50,982 bases of DNA from an uncultured cyanobacterium (GTDB lineage Bacteria > Cyanobacteriota > Cyanobacteriia > PCC-6307 > Cyanobiaceae). The translations under genes were made by a program, and so were the position numbers. The stretch lies in assembly GCA_903935205.1 (NCBI GenBank), contig CAIZQU010000053.1:1-50982 (forward strand). Reading direction: 5' to 3'. The notes below the pieces were generated by a model. That model worked only from the letters and a program-made list of their open reading frames with translations, was not told the DNA's origin and made no database searches. Of this stretch, positions 38,507 through 46,197 are shown one piece after another; position 1 is the first letter of the stretch, and every line of letters starts with the position of its first letter.

Positions 38507-40630
38507 ATGGTGTTCGATTGGTTCAAACGCTCCCTGGCCTCCCAGGATCAACCCCAGCCCGGCCCCGACGGCTCCGCCGCTGAGTCGGAGAGCGGCCGTA
38601 CCGCCGCCGAACCGCCGGCGGGCGACGACACGACGCCATCAGGCCAGGCGGCTCCGCCGCCGGAGACCCCTCCAGAGCCCGTTGCAGCGCTCCAGACGAC
38701 TGAGGCCCCTGAGGCGGCCCCGCCCGACAGCGCCGCTGCCCCCGCCGCCGCTGGGGTGGATCAGGATGCCCTGGCCTGGGCCCGCCAGGCCTACGCGCGC
38801 CTCAAGGCGCAGCAGGAGGCCGCCGCCGCCGCCCAGGAGGCTGGCGGCCAGGCGACAGCGGCACCCCCCGCCCCAGCACCCCCCGCCGAGGGGGCCCAGG
38901 CCCCTGGTCAGCAGGTGCCCGCCGCGGCCGACACCCCTGCGGTCGAGGCTGCCATCTCCCCCGCTGTTGCCGCGACCGCCGAGCCGGCACCCCCCGCCCC
39001 CGCCGCCGAGCCGGCACCACCGGCCGCGGCCCCTGTGGTTCCCGCCGAGGCGCCGCTCTGGGTTGCCACGGTTGCCCCCAGCCTGTCGCCGCCCGCCGCT
39101 GCCGCCCCACCCACCGCAGCGGCGGTCGCTGCCCAACCGCCAGCCGTTGCTCCACCGGTCGAGTCGCCCGCCCCGCCAGCCGCGGCACCGCCGCCCGCCT
39201 CCGCCGCCCCTCTGGACGCCGCTGGCGTGGCGGCCCTTTCCGCGCCTGAGCTGACCCCTCCTGCGCCCCCTTCCGAGCCGACGCCTCCACCGCCGGCCGC
39301 CCCTGCTCTGACCCCGGAGCCATCCCCTCAGCAGCCGGGCGCTCCAGCGCCTGCCGCCACAACGCCACCACCACCCGAATCCCCCCGGCCCCTCTCCCTG
39401 CTCGAGCGGGCCGCGGCCCAGCGGGAGCAGCGCCGCCAGGAGATTCTCGACACCGCTGCCCCGCTCCTCGAAACCCCTGCCGCGGTGCCGGTGAGTGGTC
39501 CCGTGAGCGACGCCGCGGCGACCGGTTCGCCCGCCAGTCGCTCCGCCGCTCCGGCCGCCAGTCGCTCCGCCGCTCCGGCCGCCAAATCCGGAGCGGCGGA
39601 TCAGGCCGAACCGAGTCTCGGTGCCTTCGATGCTGACTTCACCTGGTCGGCCGAGGTGCTGGCGGCCCAGGGCCGCAAGGTGGAGGAGGTGTCGCTGGAG
39701 GAGATCGACTGGCTCACCCGCCTGCGCCGCGGCCTGGAGAAGACCCGCCGCGGTTTCGTGGCCCAGCTGCTCGACACCCTCGGCGACGATCCGCTCAGCG
39801 CCGACACCCTTGAGGACATCGAATCCAGCCTGCTGCGGGCCGATGTGGGCGTTCAGGCCACCGATCGGGTGCTCGAAGCCCTGCGCCAGCGGCTCAACCA
39901 GGAGGTGGTGGATCCGGCCGAGGGGCTGCGTTTCCTCAAGGAGCAGCTGCGCGGCATCCTCGAGGAGCCGATCACCGCCAGCGGCGAGGGCCTGTTGGCA
40001 CCCCAGCGCGGCAGGTTGAATGTCTGGTTGATGGTGGGGGTCAACGGCGTCGGCAAGACCACCACCCTCGGCAAGCTGGCCAACCTGGCGGTGCGCAGCG
40101 GCTACAGCTGCCTGATCGCCGCCGCCGACACCTTCCGCGCCGCCGCCGTGCAGCAGGTGAGCGTCTGGGGGGAGCGCAGCGGTGTGCCGGTGGTCTCCAA
40201 TCCCTCCTCCAATGCCGATCCGGCGGCCGTGGTCTACGACGCCATCGGCGCCGCCAAGGCCAAGGGCACCGAGCTGGTGCTGGTCGACACCGCCGGCCGC
40301 TTGCAGACCAAGCACAACCTGATGGAGGAGCTCAGCAAGGTGCGGCGCATCGTCGACAAACTGGCGCCGGAGGCGGCGGTCGAATCGCTGCTGGTGCTCG
40401 ATGCCAGCCAGGGCCAGAACGGTCTGCGCCAGGCCATGGCCTTCGCCAGCGCCGCCGGTCTCACCGGTGTGGTGATCACCAAGCTCGATGGCAGCGCCCG
40501 CGGTGGTGTGGCCCTGGCGGTGGCCTCGGAGGCGGGTCTGCCGATCCGGTTCGTGGGTGCCGGCGAGACGATCCGCGACCTGCGGCCGTTCAACAGCTTC
40601 GAGTTCGTCGAGGCCCTGCTGGGGAGTTGA
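38507..40630 (+). CDS. ftsY: Signal recognition particle receptor FtsY with giant Pro/Ala linker
   Basis: This 707-residue SRP receptor GTPase delivers ribosome-nascent chains to the membrane. The NG domain occupies about residues 372-707: helical N domain from GAFDADFTW, G1 loop GVNGVGKTT at 511-519, AADTFRAAA, DTAGR at 594-598 and TKLDGSARGG near the end. Residues 1-370 are the acidic, membrane-binding A region, but here it is almost only Pro and Ala with scattered Glu, at two to three times the length expected for a picocyanobacterial FtsY. It contains a perfect 24-bp tandem duplication at 39533-39580. The gene begins four bases after nusB. Confidence 0.95.
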   Translation: MVFDWFKRSLASQDQPQPGPDGSAAESESGRTAAEPPAGDDTTPSGQAAPPPETPPEPVAALQTTEAPEAAPPDSAAAPAAAGVDQDALAWARQAYARLKAQQEAAAAAQEAGGQATAAPPAPAPPAEGAQAPGQQVPAAADTPAVEAAISPAVAATAEPAPPAPAAEPAPPAAAPVVPAEAPLWVATVAPSLSPPAAAAPPTAAAVAAQPPAVAPPVESPAPPAAAPPPASAAPLDAAGVAALSAPELTPPAPPSEPTPPPPAAPALTPEPSPQQPGAPAPAATTPPPPESPRPLSLLERAAAQREQRRQEILDTAAPLLETPAAVPVSGPVSDAAATGSPASRSAAPAASRSAAPAAKSGAADQAEPSLGAFDADFTWSAEVLAAQGRKVEEVSLEEIDWLTRLRRGLEKTRRGFVAQLLDTLGDDPLSADTLEDIESSLLRADVGVQATDRVLEALRQRLNQEVVDPAEGLRFLKEQLRGILEEPITASGEGLLAPQRGRLNVWLMVGVNGVGKTTTLGKLANLAVRSGYSCLIAAADTFRAAAVQQVSVWGERSGVPVVSNPSSNADPAAVVYDAIGAAKAKGTELVLVDTAGRLQTKHNLMEELSKVRRIVDKLAPEAAVESLLVLDASQGQNGLRQAMAFASAAGLTGVVITKLDGSARGGVALAVASEAGLPIRFVGAGETIRDLRPFNSFEFVEALLGS
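39533..39580 (+). repeat. 24-bp perfect tandem duplication inside ftsY
   Basis: GCCAGTCGCTCCGCCGCTCC plus GGCC occurs twice back to back, followed by the first four bases of a third copy. It encodes two Ser-Arg-Ser-Ala-Ala-Pro-Ala-type units in the disordered linker, suggesting recent slippage expansion. Confidence 0.85.
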
Positions 40631-40634
40631 GCTT

Positions 40635-40681
40635 CCGGCCTGCTGGGCTTCCCTGACGCATCGGGCAGCCCAGTCAGCCGG
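40635..40681. terminator. Stem-loop between convergent ftsY and outer-membrane protein genes
   Basis: Nested inverted repeats CCGGC...GCCGG (40635-40639 / 40677-40681) and CTGGGCT...AGCCCAG (40643-40649 / 40667-40673) fill the 57-bp gap. No T-run is present; a bidirectional terminator is likely from position. Confidence 0.5.
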
Positions 40682-40687
40682 CCAGGT

Positions 40688-41548
40688 TCAGAAGAACACC
40701 TTCAAGCCGATCTCCACCCCGTTCTGGTAGGTGGTGAAGCCGCTGGGCCGGGAGGCGCCATTCTCGAAGGCCAGACCCATTGAGCGCCAGGAGAGGTTGA
40801 GATCGGTGTTGTTGCCCACCGCATAGCCCAGGCCGAGCTGGGCGTTGCCGGAGAGATCGCGGCTGCCGGCCAGCCCGAAGCCAGCGATGTCGGCGCGGCC
40901 GAACAGCCGCAGCCGCTCGCTGAGGAACAGGCTGGCCTGGGTGCCGAGCAGGGGCTGACCCCAGGTGCGCGCCAGCTCCCCCTGGCGCTGCAGCCGCAGC
41001 CCGTGGTTCCCCTGGCCGCGCAGCTCGGCATCCACCGCCAGGTTCACATCCACCAGCCGCACCCCGGCGTAGGGGATCACGCTCCAGCTGCCTGGTGCCG
41101 CCACAGCGCTCTCCCTGTTCCCCAGCCGATAGCGCAGGGCCAGGTCGTAGAGGCCGAGGTTGGTGGTCACCGAAGCCGCGCCGCTGAGCCGTCCCCGCGG
41201 GGTGGTGCGGGCGATGTCGTCGCCGATGCGGTTGTAGCTGAGATCGGCCAGCAGGCCGAGGCGGCCCCGCTCCAGGCTGCCCCGGGCTGAGCCCGTCATC
41301 TGGATCAGGGGGATCAGCTGGCCCAGCCACACATCGGTGTCGGCGCTGAAGCCCCGCACCGTGGTGTCGCCGGTGGTGCGGATCGGCAGGAAGCCATAGA
41401 GCTCCAGGGTGCCGGCCCAGGGGCTCGCCGCCGCCAACGGCACTGCGGCCGTCGCCGGGGTCTGCGGAGCGGTCGACTCGGCCCGGCCGGCCGGGGCGAT
41501 CAGCAGAGCCGTCAGGCCCAGGGCAATCCAGGGGGTGGGGCGGGGCAT
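40688..41548 (-). CDS. Outer-membrane beta-barrel protein
   Basis: This is a 286-residue protein from the ATG at 41548. A signal peptide (residues 1-23: basic start, ALGLTALLIAPAG core, RA-E cleavage) is followed by a Thr/Ala/Pro spacer. The body has alternating hydrophobic strands such as LELYGFLPI, GLLADLSYNRIG, NLGLYDLALRYRLG, SVIPYAGVRLVDVNLAV and LGLGYAVGNNTDLNLSWRSMGLAFE. The C-terminus is Phe (GLKVFF), the outer-membrane insertion signal. The sequence fits a small OmpW-like or autotransporter-like barrel of 10-12 strands; the substrate is unknown. It is the last of three minus-strand genes after the AraC-sulfatase divergon. Confidence 0.8.
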   Translation of the reverse strand: MPRPTPWIALGLTALLIAPAGRAESTAPQTPATAAVPLAAASPWAGTLELYGFLPIRTTGDTTVRGFSADTDVWLGQLIPLIQMTGSARGSLERGRLGLLADLSYNRIGDDIARTTPRGRLSGAASVTTNLGLYDLALRYRLGNRESAVAAPGSWSVIPYAGVRLVDVNLAVDAELRGQGNHGLRLQRQGELARTWGQPLLGTQASLFLSERLRLFGRADIAGFGLAGSRDLSGNAQLGLGYAVGNNTDLNLSWRSMGLAFENGASRPSGFTTYQNGVEIGLKVFF

Positions 41549-41837
41549 GGACCGGCTCCGGTTCAGCGGTGAGAAGGTGCTCGCAGTATGCGGACCCCAT
41601 GGCCCGCCTTCCACGGAGCGGAACCCATCCGGACCTGAATCATCCCCAGGTCCCGACAGCCCCAGATTGATCAGCAGCCCCGCCAGCGATGGTTCCGACT
41701 GACCATCACCGTCTGGCTCGGGGTGAACACCCTGCCTGACAGGCACGAGAACGTGCAGCTGAACCGCCCTGGCCCGCTCCCCCGGCCTCTCGGGGCCCGA
41801 TGGCTGTCCTTGTTCGACAGCGGGGCCACCTGTCTGT

Positions 41838-42542
41838 TCAGCGGTTCCTCTCCTCCGGCCCCGCGGCTGCCGGTGGGCCCGATGGCGCTCGCCCGGGTGA
41901 TGCCCCCCCCGGCGTCCCCCGCTGCCTCAAGCCGTTGCCCAGCAGGTGCACCAGCCAGCCCGGCCCGCTGAGGCTGAGCACCAGGATCGTCAGGGCGGTG
42001 CTCAGCCGGCTCGACACGGTGCGGGCCTGGTCCAGACCCGAATGGAGGAAGGTGATCGTGACCACCGCCGCGAAGATGCCGGTGGTGAGGGCGCTGGCGG
42101 AGCGCAGCGTGTCCTTGGGGGGGCGGCGGCCGGGATGGGCGGCATCGAGGCTGAAGCTGCGGCCGCCGATCGCTCCGGCCACCATCAGGCTGGCCAGCAG
42201 GGCCAGCCGCAGGCCCAGGCCCTGCTGGGGATCGGTGGCCTGGATCTTCTGTCCCACCACCATCGCCGAGCCCAGCAGCGCGCCGCAGCCGGCTCCCATC
42301 ACCCCCCACCAGGCCCAGGGAGCCAGGGCCCGGCCGCTGGCCACCGAACCGCCGGCCAGCAGCAGGGCGGTGATGAAGGTGGAGGGCAGGGCCTGCAGGT
42401 GGCGGGTCAGCAGATAGGCGGCCACCACCCCCGCCAGGGCGCCCAGCACCTGCTGGAGGTGCATCGGGCGCTGGCGCTGGGGCCCAGGTCGCCGCTCAGG
42501 GGCGGCGGATCCGGGATCGGGGGGCATCCATCCTTGCGCCAT
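41838..42542 (-). CDS. Six-helix inner-membrane protein, function unknown
   Basis: This is a 234-residue protein with about six membrane helices at residues 30-47, 53-70, 75-96, 110-128, 148-167 and 180-200. The first 25 residues and the last 30 are Pro/Gly/Arg-rich and polar. An in-frame ATG at 42464 would begin right before helix 1 and may be the real start. No transporter signature is recognised. It starts 39 bases after the sulfatase stop on the same strand, suggesting cotranscription and possibly a transport role for sulfate esters or their products; this is inference from position only. Confidence 0.65.
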   Translation of the reverse strand: MAQGWMPPDPGSAAPERRPGPQRQRPMHLQQVLGALAGVVAAYLLTRHLQALPSTFITALLLAGGSVASGRALAPWAWWGVMGAGCGALLGSAMVVGQKIQATDPQQGLGLRLALLASLMVAGAIGGRSFSLDAAHPGRRPPKDTLRSASALTTGIFAAVVTITFLHSGLDQARTVSSRLSTALTILVLSLSGPGWLVHLLGNGLRQRGTPGGASPGRAPSGPPAAAGPEERNR

Positions 42543-42581
42543 GGCCTGGATCAGCCGAAGGCCCTCACCTTGAATGGTTCC

Positions 42582-44936
42582 CTACTGCCGCGCCAGGATC
42601 TGACGCATCTGCTCGCGCAGGTCCTCCACCGGCGTGCCGCTCACATCCACCAGGGCGCGGCGGATGCGGCCGCCATAGGCGAAGGGGGGCTTGTAGTCCG
42701 GCAGGGCCGGTGAGCCGGGATCGGCGCCCACCGCCACCCCGGCCGCCAGGCCGAGGGTGAGGGGAATGGTCACCGGAAGATCGCCCTCGCCCACGGGCTG
42801 GCCATCCACATAGAGCACAACCCTGGCCGGCGTGCCCTTGCCATTGGCAAGATCGGCCGGGCCGGTGGGGGTGAAGGCGGCGCTGACGATGTGGTGACCG
42901 GCCGGGATCGGAGCGCTGGAGCGCACCCGGAAGAACTGCTCGGCCACGTAGTTGTAGCCATAGGTGAGCAGGCCGTTCTGCACGTAGAAGGCGAAGCCGC
43001 CGTCGTTGCCGCCCATGCTGAACAGCACCCCCTCGGCGCCGCCTTCCGGCACCTCCAGCTCCACCGAGATCGAATGGGGCCGGTTCAGCACCCGGGGAGC
43101 GGCGTTGACCGGCACCATCTGGGTGCCGGGGTAATAGATGTAACGCTGGCGGTCGGCGGTGATCTGGGGCCGCTCGACCGCGAAGCGCTGGGTGCCGCGG
43201 CTGTCGATCGGCAGCACGTTGTACTTGCCGGCCTCCACATACCACATGCCGATCATGGCGATCAGGCGATCCCGTTCGCTGGCAGCGAGGTTATTGGTTT
43301 CGGCGAAATCCTCGTTGAGATTGTAGAGCTCCCAGCCATGGGCATCGAGCTGGATCAGCTGGTCGTAGCTGATCGGATCGCCGAAGCGGCGGCCCGATTC
43401 CACGAACGAGGCGCCGGGCCAGGGGCAGACGGCCCGCCAGCCATCGTGATAGAGGGAGCGGTGGCCGAACATCTCGAAGTACTGGGTGAGATGGAGGCTC
43501 GGCGCCGCGGCGTTGTCGAAGCAGGAGCGCAGGGAGAAGCCCTCGATCGGACTCTGGGTCACCCCCTTGATCGTGCTTGGCGGTTCGATCCCGAGGGCGT
43601 CGAGCACGGTCGGCACCATGTCGATGGCGTGGCAGTACTGGCTGCGGATCTCGCCGCGGGAGGCGATGCCCTTCGGCCAGCTGAGGATGAACGGATCGCT
43701 GGTGCCGCCGCGGTAGGTCTCACGTTTCCAGCGGCGGAAGGGGGTGTTGCCGGCGTGGGTCCAGCCCCAGGGGTAGTGGTTGAAGTATTTCGGGCCGCCG
43801 ATGTCATCGATGGCGGCGAGGTTCTGTTCGAGGTTTTCGGGCACGTTGTTGAAGAACTTGCCCTCGTTCACCGAGCCGGTGGGGCCGCCCTCTGAGCTGG
43901 CGCCGTTGTCGGAGATCACCATGAACAGGGTGTTGTCGTATTCGCCGATTTCCTTGAGGAAGGCGATCAGTTCGCCGATGTGATGGTCGGTGTGGGTCAG
44001 GAAGCCGGCGAACACTTCCATCATCCGGGCGTAGAGGCGCTTTTCTTCTGCTGAGAGGCTGTTCCAGTCGGGCACATCGGGGTCGTGGCGGGAGAGCACG
44101 GTATCCGGAGGAACGATGCCCAATTCCTTCTGGCGGGCGAAGGTTTGCTCGCGGTAGGCATCCCAGCCGCCATCGAACTGGCCTTTGTAGCGATCAGCCC
44201 ATTCCTTCGGCACGTGGTGGGGCGCATGCATGGCGCCGGTGCAGAAGTACATGAAAAAGGGTTTGTTGGGGGCCACCTGCTTGGCATCGGCGATCATCGC
44301 CCTGGCCTTTGCCACCAGATCGGGGGTGAGGTGATAGCCCTCCTCCGGTGTGGCGGGCGGTTCCACCTGACTGTTGTCCTGCACCAGCTCCGGGTAGTAC
44401 TGATGGGTGTCGCCGCCGAGGAAGCCGTAGAAGCGCTCGAAGCCCCGTCCCAGGGGCCAGCGGTCGTAGGGGCCGGCGGCGGAGGTCTGCTCGGCCGGGG
44501 TGAGGTGCCACTTGCCGACGGCGTAGGTGTTGTAGCCGTGCTGCAGCAGGATCTCGGAGAGGAAGCCGTTCTCGAACGGGATGATGCCGTTGGAGCCGGG
44601 GAAGCCCATCGATCCCTCGGTGATGCAGGCCAGGCCGTTGGAGTGGTGGTTGCGGCCGTTGAGCATGCAGCTGCGCGACGGCGAGCAGAGCGCCGTGGTG
44701 TGCATGTTGTTGAAGCGCAGGCCGTCGGCGGCGAGGGCGTCGAGGTTGGGGGTGGCGATCGGAGATCCGTAGCAGCCGAGCTGGCCGAAGCCGGTGTCGT
44801 CGAGCACCAGCATCACCACATTCGGCGCCCCCTCGCGGGCCCGGTTGGGCATCGGCCAGGCCGGGGTGGAGACATCGGCCGTGCGGCCGATCACGCCGGG
44901 AAAGGCGGAGCCGCTCTTGTATTCCTGCAGGGCCAT
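42582..44936 (-). CDS. Arylsulfatase (type I sulfatase)
   Basis: This 784-residue enzyme is predicted to hydrolyse sulfate esters. The CxPxR motif is C84-S-P86-S-R88 (ALCSPSRSCMLNGRNHHSNG); C84 must be converted to formylglycine by a separate maturase not found in the window. Metal and substrate ligands are visible: D46 and D47 (LVLDDTGF), GKWHL 141-145, GAMHAPH 234-240 and D343-N344 (ISDNGASSEG). Residues 600-784 form a beta-rich C-terminal domain, as in the roughly 785-residue AtsA-type mycobacterial sulfatases. No signal peptide is present, so it is probably cytosolic. The divergent AraC regulator starts 162 bases away. Confidence 0.93.
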   Translation of the reverse strand: MALQEYKSGSAFPGVIGRTADVSTPAWPMPNRAREGAPNVVMLVLDDTGFGQLGCYGSPIATPNLDALAADGLRFNNMHTTALCSPSRSCMLNGRNHHSNGLACITEGSMGFPGSNGIIPFENGFLSEILLQHGYNTYAVGKWHLTPAEQTSAAGPYDRWPLGRGFERFYGFLGGDTHQYYPELVQDNSQVEPPATPEEGYHLTPDLVAKARAMIADAKQVAPNKPFFMYFCTGAMHAPHHVPKEWADRYKGQFDGGWDAYREQTFARQKELGIVPPDTVLSRHDPDVPDWNSLSAEEKRLYARMMEVFAGFLTHTDHHIGELIAFLKEIGEYDNTLFMVISDNGASSEGGPTGSVNEGKFFNNVPENLEQNLAAIDDIGGPKYFNHYPWGWTHAGNTPFRRWKRETYRGGTSDPFILSWPKGIASRGEIRSQYCHAIDMVPTVLDALGIEPPSTIKGVTQSPIEGFSLRSCFDNAAAPSLHLTQYFEMFGHRSLYHDGWRAVCPWPGASFVESGRRFGDPISYDQLIQLDAHGWELYNLNEDFAETNNLAASERDRLIAMIGMWYVEAGKYNVLPIDSRGTQRFAVERPQITADRQRYIYYPGTQMVPVNAAPRVLNRPHSISVELEVPEGGAEGVLFSMGGNDGGFAFYVQNGLLTYGYNYVAEQFFRVRSSAPIPAGHHIVSAAFTPTGPADLANGKGTPARVVLYVDGQPVGEGDLPVTIPLTLGLAAGVAVGADPGSPALPDYKPPFAYGGRIRRALVDVSGTPVEDLREQMRQILARQ

Positions 44937-45098
44937 GGCTGGGGAGAGGGTCGTGTCTGCAACCTATCCAGGCCGGCCAGGACTGGCCATGGGCTGCAGG
45001 TCCTGCGTTTTCGGCCCCTTTTTGCGTCGCCTGCCGGATTGGCTTGGCATCCCTACTGAAAAACCGTAGATTTGCGTTTTCAATGTCACTAAGACTGG
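44937..45098. promoter_or_regulatory. Shared control region between sulfatase and AraC genes
   Basis: The 162-bp gap contains both promoters. A 9-mer TGCGTTTTC occurs at 45004-45012 and 45073-45081, with a related TTTGCGTCG at about 45021-45029. AraC-family proteins bind direct repeats, so these are candidate operator half-sites. The GC content drops close to the AraC start. Confidence 0.45.
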
Positions 45099-46154
45099 GT
45101 GGAGAGCCACGCAAGTGCTTCGCAACAGCTGGTTTCTGAACCCCTTTTGAAGATTCCCTTTCTCGGCCTGCCTGGCCGCGAACGTTTTTGTTGTCAACCG
45201 GATGAGTATGGTTCTCTTGTTGGCCAATTCATGGCCCTGCGCGTTCAGGGTTTTGACCATCCCCAGCAGCGACATCTGTTTTTTAACCGCGCTGCCCTGA
45301 TCGCCCTTGATGGCCTCACCATGCTCTCCACCTTGGGATCGGCGATCCTGGGTGATGTCGAGCTCAGTGGCGATGCCAAGCTCGTCATTCCCCATGGGGC
45401 CTATCGCCATCACTACAGCGTTGATGGCCATGACTTTCGCTTCAGCGATTCCTGTCTGTTCCTTCCCGAAGCCGTTGGTCGGGTCACTCTGCGCTCGACC
45501 GTCTGTGCTGCCACGGTCATCAGTTTTGGATCGGCCACCCTGTTGCCGGTGGCGCGGGCCATGGCGGGCTCACGGTTGGAAGAGAGCAGCTTTGCGGCTG
45601 TTCTGGCCCGTCCGGCACTGCTCGATCGCCGCCGCGATTCCCGCCGCGATCGGCTGCATCAGCAGTTGATCGAAGCCCTGGTCTTCGTCGACCGCAGCCT
45701 GCGGATCGGGGCTGAACTGAATCCGATGCTGCGGCTCGATGATCTGATCCGCCGCCTGATTGTGCTGCTGCTGGTTCCCGATCTGCTCGATGCGCCCCCG
45801 GCGCCGGAGCTGGAGGAGGAACCCTTCGTCCATGCCGAGCTGGTTGATTGGTTGCTGGCCCATCTCGACCAGCCGATCAGCCTCTCTGAGATCGAACAGC
45901 GCAGCCGTTACAGCCGCCGCTCCCTGCAATATGCCTTCCGGGAGCGTTTCGGATGTGGCCCGATGCAGTGGCTGCGCCAGCAACGGCTGGCCCGGGCCCA
46001 CGCCATGCTCGAGTTGCGTCAGGCCAGGAGCATCGCAGCGGTTGCCCAGGCCTGCGGTTATCTCTCCCAGGGGTCCTTCAGCCGCGATTACCGCCTCCGC
46101 TACGGGGTGCCCCCCTCCAGAACGTGGCACCGCTACAGCCTCGACCCCAGCTGA
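45099..46154 (+). CDS. AraC-family transcriptional regulator
   Basis: This 351-residue protein starts at GTG 45099. The C-terminal AraC/XylS DNA-binding domain occupies about residues 250-345, with two helix-turn-helix units (SLSEIEQRSRYSRRSLQYAFRERFG and SIAAVAQACGYLSQGSFSRDYRLRYG) and the closing YGVPPSRTW. Residues 1-230 resemble the beta-barrel cupin sensor of the AraC-type regulators with extended N-termini; the ligand is unknown. Divergent orientation from the arylsulfatase suggests it controls that gene, perhaps sensing a sulfated or sulfur compound. It converges with the kinase-WYL gene, 43 bases apart. Confidence 0.9.
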   Translation: MESHASASQQLVSEPLLKIPFLGLPGRERFCCQPDEYGSLVGQFMALRVQGFDHPQQRHLFFNRAALIALDGLTMLSTLGSAILGDVELSGDAKLVIPHGAYRHHYSVDGHDFRFSDSCLFLPEAVGRVTLRSTVCAATVISFGSATLLPVARAMAGSRLEESSFAAVLARPALLDRRRDSRRDRLHQQLIEALVFVDRSLRIGAELNPMLRLDDLIRRLIVLLLVPDLLDAPPAPELEEEPFVHAELVDWLLAHLDQPISLSEIEQRSRYSRRSLQYAFRERFGCGPMQWLRQQRLARAHAMLELRQARSIAAVAQACGYLSQGSFSRDYRLRYGVPPSRTWHRYSLDPS

Positions 46155-46197
46155 ACGCCGCCCCGCCAGCGCCGATTCGCTGCGCTGGTTTCCTGAT

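Noticed and set aside
38639..40315. Gly/Arg-rich 558-residue frame opposite ftsY
   Set aside because: The apparent glycine-rich repeats are the complement of the Pro/Ala linker codons, not a separate protein.
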